Positions 1 to 6,056 of a stretch of DNA of 10,726 bases are shown piece by piece (position 1 is the first letter of the stretch; every line of letters begins with the position of its first letter). Source of the stretch: an uncultured Porphyromonas sp. (GTDB taxonomy: Bacteria > Bacteroidota > Bacteroidia > Bacteroidales > Porphyromonadaceae); assembly GCA_945875135.1 (NCBI GenBank), contig CAMCJO010000040.1, forward strand, positions 1-10,726. The letters are read 5' to 3'. Below the pieces are notes generated by a model, which saw only the letters and a program-made list of their open reading frames with translations, did no database searches and had not been told where the DNA came from. The translations under genes were made by a program, and so were the position numbers.

Positions 1-69
1 GGGTCGCACACTCGTGAGATTTGCGGGAGCTCCGACGAGAGAGGTGTGGCGTATGTTCAGAAATAGCGT
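1..69. other. Left-edge stretch, no gene identified
   Basis: No protein is recognisable here. One + frame is open from the left edge to a TAG at 64-66 and would give a 21-residue tail ending in VAYVQK. A second + frame stays open from position 2 until a TGA at 134-136, running through the hairpin at 88-114. The minus strand is also open in places. None resembles the end of a family I know, including trigger factor, which often precedes clpP. It could be the tail of an upstream gene or part of a non-coding repeat. Confidence 0.3.
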
Positions 70-77
70 TATCTTTG
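70..77 (+). promoter_or_regulatory. Putative Bacteroidetes -7 promoter box
   Basis: TATCTTTG matches the Bacteroidetes -7 consensus TAnnTTTG exactly. No clear TTTG -33 box lies about 20 bases upstream, so the call rests on the -7 element alone. Transcription from it would start near 84 and give a clpP leader of roughly 140 bases containing both hairpins described below. It is the best promoter candidate upstream of clpP; weaker alternatives are AAACTTTG at 208-215 and the ACCTTTAG area near 151-158. Confidence 0.4.
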
Positions 78-82
78 TTTCT

Positions 83-119
83 AAATCGAGGCTGTTGCAA
101 AAGTCAACAGTCTCAAATC
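83..119. repeat. Hairpin flanked by AAATC direct repeats
   Basis: Bases 88-97 (GAGGCTGTTG) pair with 105-114 (CAACAGTCTC) over ten positions with one G-T wobble, around a 7-base loop. The hairpin is bordered on both sides by the 5-mer AAATC (83-87 and 115-119). Read as DNA, it looks like two inverted ends (GAGRCTGTTG) with a 5-bp target duplication, as left by a collapsed insertion element. Read as minus-strand RNA, it could be a terminator, since it is followed by GATTTAG and lies just past the tRNA-like end at 125-138. As + strand RNA it would be a clpP leader hairpin. The structure is certain; its role is not. Confidence 0.5.
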
Positions 120-124
120 AAGCT

Positions 125-138
125 TGGTCGGGGTGACT
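125..138 (-). other. tRNA 3'-end-like fragment (possible tRNA-Pro remnant)
   Basis: On the minus strand these bases read AGTCACCCCGACCA: a 7-base acceptor-like strand CACCCCG, a discriminator A and CCA. From memory this matches the end of many bacterial tRNA-Pro genes, whose 5' acceptor strand is CGGGGTG. No complete tRNA is present. Upstream bases on the minus strand (139-205) lack a proper T-arm, anticodon arm or matching 5' acceptor. It may be a displaced tRNA end, such as an attachment-site duplicate, or a chance match. Confidence 0.3.
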
Positions 139-160
139 CGACTGGCTCTAACCTTTAGCA

Positions 161-185
161 AGTGAAGCGTGGCTTCGCTCCTTTT
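161..185 (+). terminator. Hairpin with short T-run, weak terminator or attenuator
   Basis: AGTGAAGC (161-168) pairs with GCTTCGCT (172-179) over eight positions including one G-T, with a 3-base GTG loop, followed by CCTTTT. It resembles a weak intrinsic terminator. It could end an upstream transcript or act as an attenuator in the clpP leader. The loop GTG at 169 is the longest possible in-frame start for clpP; lying inside this hairpin, it is an unlikely start codon. Confidence 0.4.
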
Positions 186-225
186 ACCTATAAATAGTAA
201 CTCACACAAACTTTGCTTCAGCAAT

Positions 226-942
226 ATGACAGACTACAATAAGGACTTCGTCCACTATGCACACGCTCATCTTCGGATGAATACCAATGCACTCAACGAC
301 TACATAACTGCCTCCACAGGCTACATCAATCCGACCATCATCGAGGAGCGTCAGCTCAACGTGGCGCAGATGGATGTCTTCAGCCGACTGATGATGGATC
401 GTATCATCTTCCTCGGCACGGAGGTCAACGACTACACCGCCAATGTGATCCAGGCTCAGCTCCTCTACCTAGACAATGCGGACCCAGGCAAGGATATTTC
501 GATCTATATCAATAGCCCTGGTGGGTCGGTCTATGCGGGCTTTGGCATCTACGATACGATGCAGTACGTGGGGTGCGATGTCTCGACGATGTGCACCGGT
601 ATGGCCGCCTCGATGGCTGCTGTCCTCCTCGTAGCGGGTGCCGAGGGTAAGCGCTATGCACTACCCCACTCGCGGGTGATGATACACCAGCCGATGGGCG
701 GCATGCAGGGTCAGGCGAGCGACATAGAGATCGCTGCTAAGGAGATCCTCAAGGTAAAGGCTGAGCTGTACAAGATCATAGCTGATCACTCGGGTCGCTC
801 TGTCGAGGAGATCGAGCGAGACAGCGATCGTGACAAGTGGATGACCGCCTCAGAGGCTCTGGAGTATGGTATGATCGATAAGGTACTCGTATCTTCTAAG
901 CAAGCAGCTAAGGACAAGAAGGCAGATGGCAAAGAAAAGTAA
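226..942 (+). CDS. clpP: ATP-dependent Clp protease proteolytic subunit ClpP
   Basis: Serine peptidase (family S14) that forms the two-ring proteolytic chamber fed by ClpX in the cytoplasm. With the ATG at 226 the protein has 238 residues. The catalytic triad is visible: Ser129 in GMAASMAAV, His154 in MIHQPMGG and Asp203 in SDRDKW. The [14 protein letters not shown] strand and the YGMIDKVL end are typical of the family. I chose 226 because MTDYNKDF...HLRMN aligns with the short N-terminus of Bacteroidetes ClpP as I remember it (about 220 residues). A GTG at 169 would add 19 residues but lies inside a hairpin. The Lys-rich tail ([14 protein letters not shown]) extends past the usual end and is encoded partly by the region overlapping clpX. 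The gene overlaps clpX by 17 bases, implying co-translation. Confidence 0.96.
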   Translation: MTDYNKDFVHYAHAHLRMNTNALNDYITASTGYINPTIIEERQLNVAQMDVFSRLMMDRIIFLGTEVNDYTANVIQAQLLYLDNADPGKDISIYINSPGGSVYAGFGIYDTMQYVGCDVSTMCTGMAASMAAVLLVAGAEGKRYALPHSRVMIHQPMGGMQGQASDIEIAAKEILKVKAELYKIIADHSGRSVEEIERDSDRDKWMTASEALEYGMIDKVLVSSKQAAKDKKADGKEK

Positions 943-2245
943 TTCGATAGAGCGTCGTTGCTCTTTTTGCAATCGTCCTGAGAGCGAGGTGCCTATACTA
1001 ATAGGTGCCGAGGGCTCTGCGCAGATATGTAGCGACTGTGCGGAGCAGATCTACACTTTGCTCTATCAGAACGGGCTGGTCTCTGGCCCCACGCTGGACG
1101 CTACTGAACAGAAAAAGCAGGGAGGCAAGGGCTCTGCCTTTGCGCCACTCACCTACGAGTCGCTACCTAAGCCGCAGGAGATAGCGGCTTACTTGGATCG
1201 CTACGTGATCGGGCAGACCGATGCGAAGAAGTATCTCTCAGTGGCTGTCTACAACCATTACAAACGTATCTTGGCTAGCCAGGAGAAGGACGAAAAGAGC
1301 GACGAGAGCTCTAAGCTAGACGACGTAGAGATTGCCAAGAGCAACATCATCATGGTGGGGCCGACTGGGTGTGGTAAGACGCTCCTAGCGCAGTCGATAG
1401 CTCGTATGCTGCAGGTGCCCTTTGCGATGGTCGATGCGACGGTCCTGACGCAGGCGGGCTATGTGGGAGAGGATATAGAGAGTATCATCTCTCGCCTACT
1501 GCAAAACTGCGACTACGATGTAGCTGCTGCAGAGCGTGGCATTGTCTTCATCGATGAGATTGACAAGATAGCCCGCAAGGGCGACAACCCCTCCATCACC
1601 CGTGATGTGAGTGGCGAGGGGGTGCAGCAGGGCCTTCTCAAGCTGCTCGAGGGGAGTGTCATCAACGTCCCTCCTTATGGCGGTCGCAAGCATCCCGAGC
1701 AGAAGTTTATCCAAGTCAATACGCAGCAGATCCTCTTCATCTGCGCTGGTGCCTTTGACGGCATAGAGCGTATCATCGGTTCGCGCCTTAACACCCGCGT
1801 GGTGGGTTATAAGGAGCAGCAGATGGACTACCAGACGATCCAAAACAATCTGCTGGCACACATTACCCATCAAGACCTGCGACGCTACGGGCTGATCCCC
1901 GAGATCATCGGACGTCTGCCTATCCTGACCTATCTAGACGCCCTAGATAGTGAGTCACTCCTGCGCATCCTCGTAGAGCCTAAGAATGCCATCACGAAGC
2001 AGTACCAGAAGCTCTTTGAGATGGATGGTGTACGGCTCACCTTCGACGAGGAGGCACTCAAGTATATTGTCCATGTCGCTGTCGATACGAAGCTGGGGGC
2101 TCGTGGACTGCGCTCGATCGTGGAGAAGATCATGATCGACGCGATGTACGAGATACCCTCTCTGAAGCGTAAGACGCTACGTATCACAGAGCAGTATGCT
2201 CGCTCTAAGGTTACGCCGAGCATGACTACCTCTCTAGCCAACTAA
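926..2245 (+). CDS. clpX: Clp protease ATP-binding subunit ClpX
   Basis: AAA+ unfoldase that recognises tagged substrates, unfolds them and threads them into ClpP. The 439 residues match the usual family length. In order: an N-terminal zinc-binding domain with Cys12, Cys15, Cys35 and Cys38; Walker A GPTGCGKT (145-152); pore loop GYVGED (178-183); Walker [10 protein letters not shown] (206-214); the [10 protein letters not shown] segment (226-235); PEIIGR with its arginine (325-330); and sensor 2 GARGLR (391-396). The ClpP-docking IGF loop of E. coli ClpX is replaced by a shorter NTRVVGY segment (289-295), as I recall for other Bacteroidetes. The ATG at 926 lies inside the end of clpP. AAGG at 919-922 is too close to be a normal ribosome site. 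The product works directly with the upstream gene's product. Confidence 0.97.
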   Translation: MAKKSNSIERRCSFCNRPESEVPILIGAEGSAQICSDCAEQIYTLLYQNGLVSGPTLDATEQKKQGGKGSAFAPLTYESLPKPQEIAAYLDRYVIGQTDAKKYLSVAVYNHYKRILASQEKDEKSDESSKLDDVEIAKSNIIMVGPTGCGKTLLAQSIARMLQVPFAMVDATVLTQAGYVGEDIESIISRLLQNCDYDVAAAERGIVFIDEIDKIARKGDNPSITRDVSGEGVQQGLLKLLEGSVINVPPYGGRKHPEQKFIQVNTQQILFICAGAFDGIERIIGSRLNTRVVGYKEQQMDYQTIQNNLLAHITHQDLRRYGLIPEIIGRLPILTYLDALDSESLLRILVEPKNAITKQYQKLFEMDGVRLTFDEEALKYIVHVAVDTKLGARGLRSIVEKIMIDAMYEIPSLKRKTLRITEQYARSKVTPSMTTSLAN

Positions 2246-2298
2246 ATCTACCTCTGCCACAAACCTGCGCACCACCTATGTAATCGTTAATCCACCAG

Positions 2299-2325
2299 TG
2301 GAGAGCGCATCACAGTGCCTCTCCA
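2299..2325 (+). other. Stem-loop between clpX and recQ
   Basis: In the 100-base gap between clpX and recQ, TGGAGAG (2299-2305) pairs with CTCTCCA (2319-2325). Inside it GCA (2307-2309) pairs with TGC (2316-2318), with one bulged C at 2306 and a 6-base loop. That gives ten base pairs. No T-run follows, so it is not a classical terminator. It may separate clpPX from the recQ-mutL group by RNA processing, partial termination or 3'-end protection. I see no TAnnTTTG box in the gap. Confidence 0.5.
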
Positions 2326-2345
2326 GATGACCAATCTCACGAACC

Positions 2346-4547
2346 ATGACACACAATCTGACAGAACTACTGAGTAAGATCTTCGGCTTTGAAGAGTTCA
2401 AGGGTAATCAGAAAGAGATCATCCAAAGCCTGCTAGAGGGTCACGACACTTTTGTCTTGATGCCTACGGGTAGCGGTAAGTCTCTATGCTATCAGCTCCC
2501 TGCACTCATCATGGAGGGGACGGCTATCATCGTCTCCCCGCTGATTGCTCTGATGAAGAATCAGGTCGATGCCCTGCGCGAGACGACTGGATCTAACGAT
2601 ATAGCACACGTGCTGAACTCGTCGCTCAATAAAGCTCAGCTCGATCAGGTCTACCAAGATGTCTCTGCGGGTGACACGAAGCTACTCTATGTGGCTCCCG
2701 AGTCGCTCGGCAAGGCTGAGAACATAGAGTTCTTCCGTCAGGTCAAGATCTCTTTCTTTGCGATCGATGAGGCGCACTGTATCTCCGAGTGGGGGCATGA
2801 CTTTCGCCCTGAGTATCGCAAGATACGCCCCGTAGTCGATGAGATAGGACGCAGACCGATCATCGCGCTGACAGCGACTGCGACACCTAAGGTGGAGCAC
2901 GACATTCGCAAGAATCTGGGCATCCTCGATGGCCGGATCTTTAAGTCTAGCTTCAACCGTCCTAACCTCTACTACAGCGTCGAGGAGAAGGGCGAAGATG
3001 TCAATGCGCGCATCATCCGTTTTATCCGCAAGAGACCCAACAAGAGCGGTATCATCTACTGTATGAGCCGTGAGAAGGTGATGAACCTCTCTAAGCTGCT
3101 CCAGATGAACGGCATCAAGGCGCTCCCCTACCATGCCGGACTAGACGCCAAGGAGCGCTCGGCCAATCAGGATGCTTTCCTGAGCGAGGAGTGCCGTGTG
3201 ATCGTCGCCACGATAGCCTTTGGCATGGGTATCGACAAGCCCGATGTGCGCTACGTCATACACTACGACATGCCTAAGAGCCTCGAGGGCTACTATCAGG
3301 AGACAGGACGTGCAGGTCGTGATGGTGGCGAGGGATATTGCTTAGCCTTTTATAATGAGAAAGATATACAGAAACTGGAGAACTTTATGCAGGGAAAACC
3401 TATCGCCGAGCAGGAGATAGGTAGGCAATTACTCGCAAAAACTTCTACCTTTGCACTCACGCCCATGTGTCGACGGGCATATCTGCTCTATTATTTCGGA
3501 GAGAGATATGATCAGGAGAACTGTGGAGCGTGTGACAATTGTGCAAAAAACAGGAAAACAATGGAGGCTAAAGAGCTTTTGAAACAACTGCTCCAAACGG
3601 TCTTGGAGCTCAAAGAACAATTTAAGAAGGATCATGTCATCGATGTGATCCTGGGTTGCGACACCGCTCCTATTGAGGACTTTCATCATGACAAACTGAA
3701 GTCCTATGGCATAGGTGGCGACTACTCACGAGATGTATGGGAGCTAGTCGTAGAGCGCGCATTAGTACTTCAGTACCTGACCGAGAGTACAGAGACCTAT
3801 GGTATCCTGAGCGTCACACCGAGTGGCAAGAAGTTTATCAAGAAGCCGACCTCGTTCAAGATTGTAACTCCCGATGAGGAGGATCTAGATGACGATGAGG
3901 ATCTAGACGATGATGAGGAGACGGATAGCTCTGCATCTAGTGGACGTGGACGTACAGCCTCTACCGATCCCGCTCTGTACAACATACTCAAGGATATGCG
4001 CAAGAAGCTCAGCATCAAGCTCGGGCTCGGACCCAATGGGGTCTTCCCAGATGCTGCCCTTGAGGAGATGTCTACCTTATACCCGATTACGTTGCCTGAG
4101 CTTAAGAACATATCAGGTGTCAATGTCGAGCAGGCTGACCGATATGGCGAGGACTTCGTCCGTGTCATACGCAACTATGTCGAGGAGTATGAGATCGAGC
4201 GACCCGAAGACTACAAGATCCGCACACTGCCTAACAACACCAAGCAGCATATCTCTATCGTACAGCAGCTAGACCGTCAGGTGATCCTTGAAGACATTGC
4301 TATCTCGCACTCTATCAGTACCGACGATCTACTCACCGAGCTGGAGCGTATCGTCAAGTCTGGCACCAAAGTCAAGCTCAACTACCTCATCTCCTCCGAG
4401 CTAGGTGAGGATAGCTACGACGAGCTGAAAGAGTATCTAGAGGACCACCCAGGATGCACGCTAGACGACCTCATCAGCGAGTACGAAGACTTCTACAACG
4501 AGGCGGAGCTACGACTCGCTATGCTCATCTTCTCCTGCAATCAATAA
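2346..4547 (+). CDS. recQ: ATP-dependent DNA helicase RecQ
   Basis: Superfamily 2 3'-5' DNA helicase of recombination and replication-fork repair. The 733 residues exceed the roughly 600 of E. coli RecQ. Helicase motifs: Walker A MPTGSGKS (39-46), DEAH box (141-144), LTATATP (175-181), GIIYCMSR (235-242) and QETGRAGRDG (318-327). The RecQ zinc site uses Cys375, Cys393, Cys396 and Cys399, followed by a winged-helix region (about 405-500). An acidic linker (509-526) precedes an HRDC domain (about 541-617). A further 115-residue C-terminal part (about 620-733) looks like extra winged-helix or helical material seen in Bacteroidetes RecQ; I cannot assign it a role. DNA from about 3340 to 3700, coding for the zinc and early winged-helix region, is clearly AT-richer than its flanks. 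The gene ends 24 bases before the surA-like gene, suggesting one transcript. Confidence 0.95.
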   Translation: MTHNLTELLSKIFGFEEFKGNQKEIIQSLLEGHDTFVLMPTGSGKSLCYQLPALIMEGTAIIVSPLIALMKNQVDALRETTGSNDIAHVLNSSLNKAQLDQVYQDVSAGDTKLLYVAPESLGKAENIEFFRQVKISFFAIDEAHCISEWGHDFRPEYRKIRPVVDEIGRRPIIALTATATPKVEHDIRKNLGILDGRIFKSSFNRPNLYYSVEEKGEDVNARIIRFIRKRPNKSGIIYCMSREKVMNLSKLLQMNGIKALPYHAGLDAKERSANQDAFLSEECRVIVATIAFGMGIDKPDVRYVIHYDMPKSLEGYYQETGRAGRDGGEGYCLAFYNEKDIQKLENFMQGKPIAEQEIGRQLLAKTSTFALTPMCRRAYLLYYFGERYDQENCGACDNCAKNRKTMEAKELLKQLLQTVLELKEQFKKDHVIDVILGCDTAPIEDFHHDKLKSYGIGGDYSRDVWELVVERALVLQYLTESTETYGILSVTPSGKKFIKKPTSFKIVTPDEEDLDDDEDLDDDEETDSSASSGRGRTASTDPALYNILKDMRKKLSIKLGLGPNGVFPDAALEEMSTLYPITLPELKNISGVNVEQADRYGEDFVRVIRNYVEEYEIERPEDYKIRTLPNNTKQHISIVQQLDRQVILEDIAISHSISTDDLLTELERIVKSGTKVKLNYLISSELGEDSYDELKEYLEDHPGCTLDDLISEYEDFYNEAELRLAMLIFSCNQ
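3879..3914 (+). repeat. 18-bp tandem duplication in recQ acidic linker
   Basis: Two adjacent 18-base copies (3879-3896 and 3897-3914) differ at two positions, both silent. Each encodes EDLDDD, giving EDLDDDEDLDDDEE. The duplication keeps the reading frame and lengthens the acidic spacer between the RecQ winged helix and the HRDC domain. It is a plausible site of copy-number variation between strains. Confidence 0.7.
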
Positions 4548-4571
4548 GACCACATTAGCAATACAACTCTT

Positions 4572-5990
4572 ATGTCTACCTATAGATCATCTACATCACC
4601 CGCACGCAGGATGATAGCATCCATGCTCTTGTCTTTGCTGGCTAGCCTCTCTCTGACGGCTCAGACACCGCAGCAGAAGACCCGCGCAGGATCTGTCGTC
4701 GATGAGGTTATATGGACCGTGGGCGATGAGCCTATCCTCAAGTCCGAGATAGAAAACCAAAAGCTCTACATGCGCTCTCAGGGGATGCCTCTCGAGGGAA
4801 ACCCCGACTGCTACCTCACGGAGCAACTAGCTGTCCAGATGCTCTTTCTGAACCAAGCTAAGATCGATAGTATCTCGGTAGATAATACTAAGGTAGACCG
4901 ATTTGTAGACAACTTTATGGAGAGCCTCGTGCAGCAGATCGGCTCTCGTGAGCGTCTCGAGGAGTACTTCAACCGTCCCTACTCCAGCATTCGTGAGCAG
5001 CAACGCATCATGGCGGTCAATAATGAGATCGTCCGACAGATGCAACAGAAGATCATCCAGGGAGTGGCCGTAACGCCCACAGAGATCCGCTCCTACTACG
5101 CTCAGATACCCCAAGACAGCTTGCCATACATACCAGATGTCGTCGAGGTCCAAGCACTTCGTATCACGCCTGACATCGAGCTGGCAGCTATTGATCAGAT
5201 CAAAGAGCAGCTCAGAGGCTACTCCGAAGATATCCTCGCTGGGCGTCGCGACTTCTCCACGATAGCACGTCTTTACTCACAGGACTCGCGCACATCCCTG
5301 CGTGGTGGTGAGTATGGCTTCGTGGCTCGCAGCTCTCTAGAGCCTGAGTTTGCCCAGGTTGTCTTCGCTTTGACCGATACCAAGCAGGTCTCTCCTATCA
5401 TACGTACCGCCACAGGCTATCACATCGTACAGCTTATTGAGAAGCGTGACAACACGATCAACTTCCGTCATATACTCCTCAAGCCGAGCGTGGCTCCAGA
5501 CAAACTACAGCAAGCCGTCAACAAAGCAGACTCTGTCGCTGTGCAGGTGCGCAATGGCAAGGTCTCCTTTGACGAGGCCGTTGTCCTATGCAGCAACGTG
5601 GACGAAACGAAAAACAACTTTGGTCTCCTCCTCAACGAAGACTACGAGAGCGACCGCTACGGCACGGCACTCTTTACCATGTCCGAGCTGCAGCAAGACT
5701 TCGCCTCTTATGTAGACAAGATGCAGGTGGGCGATGTCTCTCCCGCCTTTGTCTCTCAAGATGCCAACGGCAATACGCAGGTCGTACTCCTCAAGCTCAA
5801 GCGTCGCGTCGCTGGTCACCGTGCCGACATGGCTACCGACTTTCAGCTCATCAAGCAGCTAGCTCTGCAGGACAAGAAGCAGAAAGAGCTAGACAAGTGG
5901 ATCGTACAGCACCAGAAGAGTACTTATATACGCATCAGCCCTGACTATCAGCAGTGCGACTTCCGCTATCCAGGTTGGATCAAGAAGTAG
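4572..5990 (+). CDS. SurA-like periplasmic peptidyl-prolyl isomerase (two parvulin domains)
   Basis: Periplasmic chaperone of the SurA/PpiC type, expected to help outer-membrane proteins fold. It has 472 residues. An N-terminal signal peptide shows basic ARR (11-13), a hydrophobic core (about 14-29) and likely cleavage after LTA (30). A SurA N-terminal chaperone region (about 40-175) begins DEVIWTVGDEPILKSEIE. Two rotamase regions follow at about 190-290 and 297-410. The first carries GGEYGF (245-250) and TATGYHIVQL (279-288) but lacks the His normally near its start (VQALRI). The second starts with the expected RHILL (299-303) but has lost the GGxxG and GYHI parts. Activity may therefore be weak, with chaperoning the main role. 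I prefer the ATG at 4572 over 4611 because it supplies the basic residues of the signal peptide. It follows recQ by 24 bases. Confidence 0.88.
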   Translation: MSTYRSSTSPARRMIASMLLSLLASLSLTAQTPQQKTRAGSVVDEVIWTVGDEPILKSEIENQKLYMRSQGMPLEGNPDCYLTEQLAVQMLFLNQAKIDSISVDNTKVDRFVDNFMESLVQQIGSRERLEEYFNRPYSSIREQQRIMAVNNEIVRQMQQKIIQGVAVTPTEIRSYYAQIPQDSLPYIPDVVEVQALRITPDIELAAIDQIKEQLRGYSEDILAGRRDFSTIARLYSQDSRTSLRGGEYGFVARSSLEPEFAQVVFALTDTKQVSPIIRTATGYHIVQLIEKRDNTINFRHILLKPSVAPDKLQQAVNKADSVAVQVRNGKVSFDEAVVLCSNVDETKNNFGLLLNEDYESDRYGTALFTMSELQQDFASYVDKMQVGDVSPAFVSQDANGNTQVVLLKLKRRVAGHRADMATDFQLIKQLALQDKKQKELDKWIVQHQKSTYIRISPDYQQCDFRYPGWIKK

Positions 5991-6041
5991 TACCTACGCT
6001 TCCTCAGGGGAGGTGATCGCGTACCCACATCTCTACCCATT

Positions 6042-6055
6042 AGACTATAGAGTCT
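6042..6055 (+). other. Small hairpin next to OstA-like start codon
   Basis: AGACT (6042-6046) pairs with AGTCT (6051-6055) around ATAG, ending one base before the ATG at 6057. In RNA it would sit in the ribosome landing area. It is short and A-T rich, so any effect on translation would be modest. The rest of the 66-base gap shows no promoter box or terminator. Confidence 0.3.
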
Positions 6056-6056
6056 C

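Noticed and set aside
125..205. Complete tRNA gene on the minus strand
   Set aside because: Only the 3' end resembles a tRNA; no T-arm, anticodon arm, D-arm or matching 5' acceptor strand could be found.
208..215. AAACTTTG as clpP promoter -7 box
   Set aside because: It has a mismatch to TAnnTTTG and would leave almost no leader before the ATG at 226; the exact match at 70-77 is preferred.
169..225. GTG-initiated extension of ClpP adding 19 residues
   Set aside because: The GTG sits in the loop of a hairpin, the extra residues do not resemble ClpP N-termini, and the ATG at 226 aligns with the family.
3797..4174. Ser-rich minus-strand open frame opposite recQ
   Set aside because: Its poly-Ser stretch is just the complement of the acidic linker repeat; no independent support.
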